Shown here: piece after piece, positions 5,798-9,685 of the stretch
How the letters are laid out: each line of letters opens with the position of its first letter
Numbering within the stretch: the first letter of the stretch is position 1
Source of the DNA: Treponema sp.
Lineage (GTDB): Bacteria > Spirochaetota > Spirochaetia > Treponematales > Breznakiellaceae
Direction: 5' to 3'
DNA length: 9,685 bases
NCBI GenBank assembly: GCA_031276685.1
Contig: JAISMQ010000166.1
Coordinates: 1 to 9,685, forward strand
Program-made: the position numbers and the translations under genes
Notes under the pieces: model-generated
The model's input: the letters and a program-made list of their open reading frames with translations, nothing else
What the model was told of the DNA's origin: nothing
Databases searched by the model: none

Positions 5798-6580
5798 ATG
5801 GACATATCGAGCCTCATCGGCGTTTTTGGCGCTTTCGGCATGGTGGTATTCTCTGTGATAGTCGGCGGCGGCGAGCTTATATCTATCCTGGATCTGCCGT
5901 CCTTCCTCATGGTGGTGCTGGGCTCCTACTTCGCCCTGCTTTTAAGCTCCTCGCTTTCATCGGGCCTGGGTATTTTTAGCCTTCTGGGCCGGACCTTCCA
6001 GGTCCCGGTTTTTAACGAGCAGGGGATCATCACCAAGCTCATGGCCTTCTCCGACAAGGCGCGGCGCGAAGGGCTGCTGGCCCTGGAAGACGAGCTTGAG
6101 GATCTGGACGACGAGTTTATGAAGAAGGGGCTGCGCCTTGTGGTGGACGGTACGGACGCCGCGATTATCCGGGACCTGCTGGAACTGGAACTTAGCCAGA
6201 TGCAGGGCCGCCACGCGGACAAAATCGCCCTGGTCAACCAGTGGGGGGCGCTGGCGCCGGGCCTTGGGATGCTGGGCACGGTTATCGGGCTTATCGGGAT
6301 GCTCCAGAACATCGACGACAAGGCTTCCATCGGCCCCAACATGGCCCTGGCCCTGGTTACCACCCTCTACGGATCGATGGTGGCAAACCTGCTGATGATC
6401 CCCTTTGTCGCCAAGCTGAAGATGCACGACGCCAAGGAAAGCATGGTCCGGGAAATGGTGATCGAAGGGGTCCTTTCCATACAGGCCGGGGACAACACCC
6501 GGATTTTGGCGATGAAGCTGCTGGCCTACCTTAACCCCACGGACCGCAAGGCCGTGGAATCCGAAATTATGAAGGACTAA
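5798..6580 (+). CDS. motA: MotA, flagellar stator protein
   Basis: MotA forms the ring of the proton- or ion-driven stator with MotB and pushes on FliG. The 260-residue protein has the usual four membrane segments at about 6-24, 33-52, 150-169 and 180-203. A large cytoplasmic loop lies between the second and third. The torque region ARREGLLALEDE holds Arg89/Arg90 and Glu97, spaced like the FliG-contacting Arg90 and Glu98 of E. coli. The prolines of the ion path appear in ALAPGLGMLGTVIGL (Pro154) and MIPFVAKL (Pro202). GAGGAG at 5783-5788, inside the end of flbD, lies 9 bases before the ATG. The ion used (H+ or Na+) cannot be decided from what I can see. Confidence 0.96.
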   Translation: MDISSLIGVFGAFGMVVFSVIVGGGELISILDLPSFLMVVLGSYFALLLSSSLSSGLGIFSLLGRTFQVPVFNEQGIITKLMAFSDKARREGLLALEDELEDLDDEFMKKGLRLVVDGTDAAIIRDLLELELSQMQGRHADKIALVNQWGALAPGLGMLGTVIGLIGMLQNIDDKASIGPNMALALVTTLYGSMVANLLMIPFVAKLKMHDAKESMVREMVIEGVLSIQAGDNTRILAMKLLAYLNPTDRKAVESEIMKD

Positions 6581-6632
6581 GTTGTATAAAAGCCTGTTGC
6601 GGCACACAATGGGGCGCTAAGGGGGATGTTCG

Positions 6633-7367
6633 GTGGCACGGAAAAAAAGAGAAAGCGGCGGGGGCCCTACCGGGCAGGAGTGGCTTACCACCTATTCGGA
6701 CATGGTTACCCTTATGCTCTGTTTCTTTGTCATCATGTTCAACCCCGACGAAGGCACCTCCGCCCAGATGCAGCAGATCTCCGCGTCAATGGCGACCAGG
6801 GGCCTGGGCGCCCTGGCGGGGGGCATGACGCTTAGTTCCGGCCGGAACGCCGACCTTGGGAACACGGTTATGTCCCTGCCCTCCATGGAAAAGGGCCGTT
6901 CCCTGGGGACCGCCCTGCGGAAGGCGGTAAGCCTGTTTGACCCGGAGATCCGGTCCAACAAGGTCAAGGTAACCCACGACGAGCGGGGCCTGGTGATCAC
7001 GCTGGCCTCGGACGCCTTTTTCGCCCCCGCCAGCGCCCGGATCAACTACGAGGAAACGCGGGATATCCTGCTGCGGCTGGGGGCCCTGCTGGGCGACAAG
7101 GATCTGCTGGACAACAAGATCAGGATCGAAGGCCACACCGACAACGTGACGACGGATCCCGCCGGGCCCTGGGAGGACAACTGGGATCTTTCTACCGCCC
7201 GCTCTATAAGTGTTCTGCACTACCTTACCGATATGAATATTGACGAAAAGCGCTTCCAGGTGGCGGGTTTTGCGGATACCGTGCCCGTGGCCAGGAACGA
7301 TACGGCGGAAGGCCGGGCCTATAACCGGCGGGTTGACGTTATTATTGTGGACGATGGTCATTTGTAG
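6633..7367 (+). CDS. motB: MotB, peptidoglycan-anchored stator protein
   Basis: MotB carries the ion-binding aspartate of the stator and anchors it to peptidoglycan. The 244-residue protein starts with GTG at 6633; AAGGGGG at 6619-6625 sits 7 bases upstream, and the ATG at 6626 is in another frame. A basic N-terminus precedes one membrane helix (about 22-38), WLTTYSDMVTLMLCFFVIMF, where Asp23 corresponds to E. coli Asp32. After a linker, the OmpA-like peptidoglycan-binding domain spans about 120-238. It shows EGHTDN, NWDLSTARSISV and GFADTVPVA, then EGRAYNRRVDV. The 52-base gap after motA holds only a weak TATAAA-like element without a -35. The stop TAG overlaps the fliL ribosome binding site. 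Confidence 0.95.
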   Translation: MARKKRESGGGPTGQEWLTTYSDMVTLMLCFFVIMFNPDEGTSAQMQQISASMATRGLGALAGGMTLSSGRNADLGNTVMSLPSMEKGRSLGTALRKAVSLFDPEIRSNKVKVTHDERGLVITLASDAFFAPASARINYEETRDILLRLGALLGDKDLLDNKIRIEGHTDNVTTDPAGPWEDNWDLSTARSISVLHYLTDMNIDEKRFQVAGFADTVPVARNDTAEGRAYNRRVDVIIVDDGHL

Positions 7368-7378
7368 GAGTTCTTGGG

Positions 7379-7945
7379 ATGAGCGACGCGGGCGATAATA
7401 TTGATCTTGAGGAAGAAGGCGGCGGGGAAGCGGCATCCGCGCCCAAAAAAGCAGCCGGTATGGGGGGCCTGCTTCCAAACCTGCTCAAATTTATCGCCAT
7501 TGGCCTTGGGGCGCTGATCTGCATCATCACCGTGGCGGTCATTACGTTTTCGGTCATGAGCAAGGGCGGCGGCAAAGCCCAGACCGCCGTGGCCGACCCC
7601 AGCTCCCCCTACGTGGGCAAGCGCCAGGAGTACGCCAATTACACGCTGATCGGCCAGGTGACCACCCGTACGCGGGACAAGACCCTAACCAACGTGACGG
7701 TGGAGGTGGTCCTCCAGTACGATCTGAACAACAGCGCCGCCGCCACGGAGCTTACCGCCCGCCAGTACGATCTGCGGGACTTCGTGCGCCAGTACTTTAG
7801 CGCCAAATCCGCTGCGGAGCTGGCCCCGGAAAACGAGGCGCGCCTGAAAAACGAGATCCGGGAGATCCTGAACACGCGGTTCCTGGATACCGCCAAGGTC
7901 CGCAACGTCCTGTTCCTCAAACTTGACGTTATGGAGATGCCCTAG
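7379..7945 (+). CDS. fliL: FliL, flagellar basal body-associated protein
   Basis: FliL is a single-pass inner-membrane protein that rings or braces the stator; in spirochaetes it affects stator recruitment and flagellar orientation. The 188-residue protein has an acidic cytoplasmic N-terminus (about 1-30), one membrane segment at about 36-59 and a periplasmic FliL domain (about 85-188). The domain contains the YTLIGQVTTRTRDKTLTNV strand region and a KNEIREILNTRF helix, then VRNVLFLKLDVMEMP at the end. TAGGAG at 7365-7370 includes the motB stop codon and lies 8 bases upstream of the ATG. Length and layout are ordinary for the family. Confidence 0.93.
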   Translation: MSDAGDNIDLEEEGGGEAASAPKKAAGMGGLLPNLLKFIAIGLGALICIITVAVITFSVMSKGGGKAQTAVADPSSPYVGKRQEYANYTLIGQVTTRTRDKTLTNVTVEVVLQYDLNNSAAATELTARQYDLRDFVRQYFSAKSAAELAPENEARLKNEIREILNTRFLDTAKVRNVLFLKLDVMEMP

Positions 7946-8127
7946 CGGTCTGCTGTAGCGGCCCAGGGCAACAGCCCGTTGCGTGTTGCACTTGGGACGG
8001 AAAAAGGGTATCCTTAGCCGACCCTAAAGGTCGCGGTTTTAGCGGCAAAATTTGATAAAAAACCGGATCTTGACGAAGATCCTTGATGGGAGCCGGTCGA
8101 ATTCCCGGCCCCGCAACTGGACGTGGT
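7946..8127 (+). other. Structured fliL-fliM intergenic region
   Basis: This is the longest gap in the operon and has no gene. It holds at least three paired elements. GCAAC at 7968-7972 can pair with GTTGC at 7978-7982 or with GTTGC at 7985-7989; the latter extends to an imperfect stem 7962-7972/7985-7996. CGACC-CTAAA-GGTCG at 8019-8033 is followed, after CGG, by TTTT (8037-8040), a weak + strand terminator-like shape. A 7-base-pair hairpin lies at 8065-8082. No good sigma-70 or sigma-28 promoter is visible; the best sigma-28-like site, with GATAA at 8054-8058, matches only 9 of 16 positions. Confidence 0.5.
8057..8082 (-). terminator. Terminator-like hairpin facing the minus strand
   Basis: Read on the minus strand, GGATCTT-CGTC-AAGATCC (8082 down to 8065) forms a perfect 7-base-pair stem with a 4-base loop. 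It is followed by GG and six T residues (8062-8057). This is the shape of an intrinsic terminator for antisense transcription coming from fliM. No minus-strand gene is visible to its right within the window. On the + strand the same hairpin has the A-run before it, so it should not terminate the operon. Confidence 0.4.
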
Positions 8128-9156
8128 ATGACCGAAGTTCTGTCCCAGGACGAAATAGACCAGCTTCTCACCGCGATTAACGCCGGGGATACGGAGCCGG
8201 GGGATTTTACCCCCGCCGCGGATACCCGCAAGATCAAGATCTACGACTTTCACCGGCCCGACAAATTCTCCAAAGAGCAGATCCGCACCGTGCAGATCAT
8301 GCACGAAACCTTCGCCCGGCTTACCACCACCAGCCTTTCCGCCCTGCTGCGGAGCATGATCCACATCCACGTCGCATCGGTCGATCAGCTTACCTACGAG
8401 GAATTTATCCGCTCCATCCCCACCCCTACCACGCTGGCGATTATCAACATGGACCCCCTCAAGGGGAACGCCATTCTGGAGGTTGACCCGGCCATTACCT
8501 TTTCCATCATCGACCGCCTCTTTGGCGGCGTGGGGGAGGGGACCAAGTCCCAGCACGAGCTGACCGACATCGAGCAGTCCGTCATGGAGGGGATCATCGT
8601 CCGCATTCTGGGGAACATGCGGGAAGCCTGGACCATGGTCATAGACCTGCGGCCCCGGCTGGGCCAGATCGATACGAACCCCCAGTTCGCGCAGATCGTC
8701 CCCCCGACGGAGATGGTGGTCCTGGTGACGCTGGAAACCAAGGTGGGGGATGTGGAGGGGATGATGAATTTCTGCATCCCCTACCTGACGATAGAGCCCA
8801 TCATCGGCAAGCTGTCCACCCAGTTTTGGTATTCGTCGGTGCGGCGGGGGACCACGACGGAAAACCTCAACGTGCTCAAGGAAAAGCTTGCCACCATCAA
8901 TGTGGACGTGGTGGCGGAGATAGGCAAGATCAACGTGCCCGTCCGGGACGTGCTTGCCCTCCGGGCGGGCGACGTGATCCGGCTGTACAATACGCGGACC
9001 GGGGATCCCTATTCGGTAAACATAGGCCGCAAAAAGAAGTTCCTCTGCCGCCCCGGCGTTATCGGCAGGAAAATGGCCGTACAGATCACCCGGAAACTTG
9101 CCGACTTTGACCAGGACGAATTCGAGGAACTGACTGAAGGAGACGATTCATTATGA
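8128..9156 (+). CDS. fliM: FliM, flagellar motor switch protein
   Basis: FliM is the C-ring protein that binds CheY-P and FliG and reverses rotation. The ATG at 8128 gives 342 residues and places the CheY-binding motif LSQDEIDQLL at residues 5-14, where the family has it. In-frame upstream starts (TTG 8083, ATG 8086) would add 14-15 residues unlike the family, although the ribosome binding site at 8128 is weak (GGA at 8119-8121). The middle domain (about 35-230) carries the FliG-contact loop LFGGVGEG (GGVG at 133-136). The C-terminal SpoA domain (about 256-325), which pairs with FliN, includes INVPVRDVLALRAGDVIRL. Length is typical of treponemal FliM. The stop overlaps the fliN/fliY start (ATGA). 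Confidence 0.95.
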   Translation: MTEVLSQDEIDQLLTAINAGDTEPGDFTPAADTRKIKIYDFHRPDKFSKEQIRTVQIMHETFARLTTTSLSALLRSMIHIHVASVDQLTYEEFIRSIPTPTTLAIINMDPLKGNAILEVDPAITFSIIDRLFGGVGEGTKSQHELTDIEQSVMEGIIVRILGNMREAWTMVIDLRPRLGQIDTNPQFAQIVPPTEMVVLVTLETKVGDVEGMMNFCIPYLTIEPIIGKLSTQFWYSSVRRGTTTENLNVLKEKLATINVDVVAEIGKINVPVRDVLALRAGDVIRLYNTRTGDPYSVNIGRKKKFLCRPGVIGRKMAVQITRKLADFDQDEFEELTEGDDSL

Positions 9157-9685
9157 GCGACGGCGCCCTTTCCCAGGCCGAAATTGACGCCCTGTTGGCG
9201 GGGGTGGATTCCGCCGATTCTCCGGCCATGCCGGCCGCCGGAGGTTCCGACGCCGATCGCAAGGCCATACAGGATTTTCTTTCCTCCACCGTGGACGCCC
9301 AGTCTTCCAACCTGTCGATGATGACCAACTCCAAGGTCGCAATTTCGGGCCCCCAGGGGGGCTTTATGAACCGCGACACCTTTCTGGGCCAACTGCCCGA
9401 TACGGTGACGGTGATAAAGGCGGATTTTAGCTCCGGGTTCCCCGGCGAACACCTGTACCTTATGGGCGAGGCCACGGCAAAGAGTATCGCCGGGCTGATG
9501 AACAAAGAGGAAAACATCGAGCTGGACGACATGGCCATGTCGGTTATCGGCGAGGCCGTGGGGACCATCGTGGGGTCCCAGATCACCGCGCTTACCGCGA
9601 AAACCGGGAACAAGTCCATCGCCAACGCGCCCCCGGAGGCGACCAACGTGCCCAAGGCCGTGGCGGCCCTGCCGGGCGGCAGTTT
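9153..9685 (+). CDS. fliY: FliN/FliY, flagellar motor switch protein (5' part only)
   Basis: The frame is open from ATG 9153 to the right edge, giving 177 residues without a stop. AAGGAG at 9137-9142 lies 10 bases upstream, inside fliM, and the start overlaps the fliM stop as ATGA. The N-terminus has the FliM-like CheY-binding motif LSQAEIDALL (residues 7-16). A CheC-like region follows (about 38-150), with KVAISGP after the first half and IGEAVGTIVGSQITAL in the second. An Ala/Pro-rich linker begins near 159, presumably leading to the SpoA (FliN) domain beyond the window. This layout is FliY rather than short FliN. The Glu-x-x-Asn phosphatase motif of CheC proteins is not intact in either half (Asp41-x-x-Ser44 and Glu134-x-x-Gly137), so CheY-P dephosphorylation is doubtful. 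Confidence 0.9.
   Translation, partial: MSDGALSQAEIDALLAGVDSADSPAMPAAGGSDADRKAIQDFLSSTVDAQSSNLSMMTNSKVAISGPQGGFMNRDTFLGQLPDTVTVIKADFSSGFPGEHLYLMGEATAKSIAGLMNKEENIELDDMAMSVIGEAVGTIVGSQITALTAKTGNKSIANAPPEATNVPKAVAALPGGS

Noticed and set aside
6581..6632. Possible promoter with TATAAA (6585-6590) between motA and motB
   Set aside because: No -35-like sequence lies 16-18 bases upstream, and a single AT-rich hexamer is weak evidence.
5957..7478. Long minus-strand open frames over motA and motB
   Set aside because: Both + strand genes have full family signatures, and the antisense products are low-complexity shadows.
8032..8058. Sigma-28-like site upstream of fliM
   Set aside because: Only 9 of 16 consensus positions match, clearly poorer than the site before flbB.
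8083..8127. TTG or ATG starts upstream of fliM
   Set aside because: They would place 14-15 extra residues before the CheY-binding motif, which sits at the extreme N-terminus in the family. I keep 8128, although its ribosome binding site is weak.

Overview
This window is a run of ten intact genes plus two cut-off ones, all on the + strand, from a GC-rich spirochaete, most likely of the Treponema lineage. Five features point there. FlbB is a spirochaetal flagellar collar protein. FlbD sits between flgE and motA. The order fliK-flgD-flgE-flbD-motA-motB-fliL-fliM-fliN/fliY is the conserved spirochaetal motility operon. FlgE carries the Lys165 and Cys178-Asn179 used for lysinoalanine cross-linking in treponemal hooks. 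The switch protein after FliM is the larger FliY type. Most third codon positions are G or C, which is unusual for host-associated treponemes. I cannot name the species.

Layout. Bases 1-47 hold the last codons of an upstream gene. Bases 58-1158 encode a PF00882-type zinc-dependent phospholipase C-like protein with no obvious flagellar role. A sigma-28-like promoter (1165-1191) follows, then flbB (1208-1813). After a short structured gap come fliK (1897-3687), flgD (3699-4154), flgE (4160-5560), flbD (5594-5791), motA (5798-6580), motB (6633-7367) and fliL (7379-7945). A 182-base structured gap separates these from fliM (8128-9156). fliN/fliY overlaps fliM by four bases and runs off the right edge.

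How the genes work together. FlgD caps and FlgE builds the hook, and FliK sets its length. MotA/MotB form the stator; FliL and FlbB support stator and collar assembly around the periplasmic motor. FliM and FliN/FliY form the switch that reads CheY-P. FlbD is a small conserved protein of uncertain function. Most junctions are tight, and at several of them the stop codon lies inside or beside the next Shine-Dalgarno sequence, which suggests strong translational coupling.

The genes themselves are a known system, and I found no new multi-gene system. The points most worth a second look are the repeat-built, low-complexity middle of FliK with near-identical tandem DNA repeats and a C9 tract, the sigma-28-like promoter before flbB, the structured fliL-fliM gap with a terminator-like element facing the minus strand, and the degraded CheC-type phosphatase motifs in FliN/FliY.
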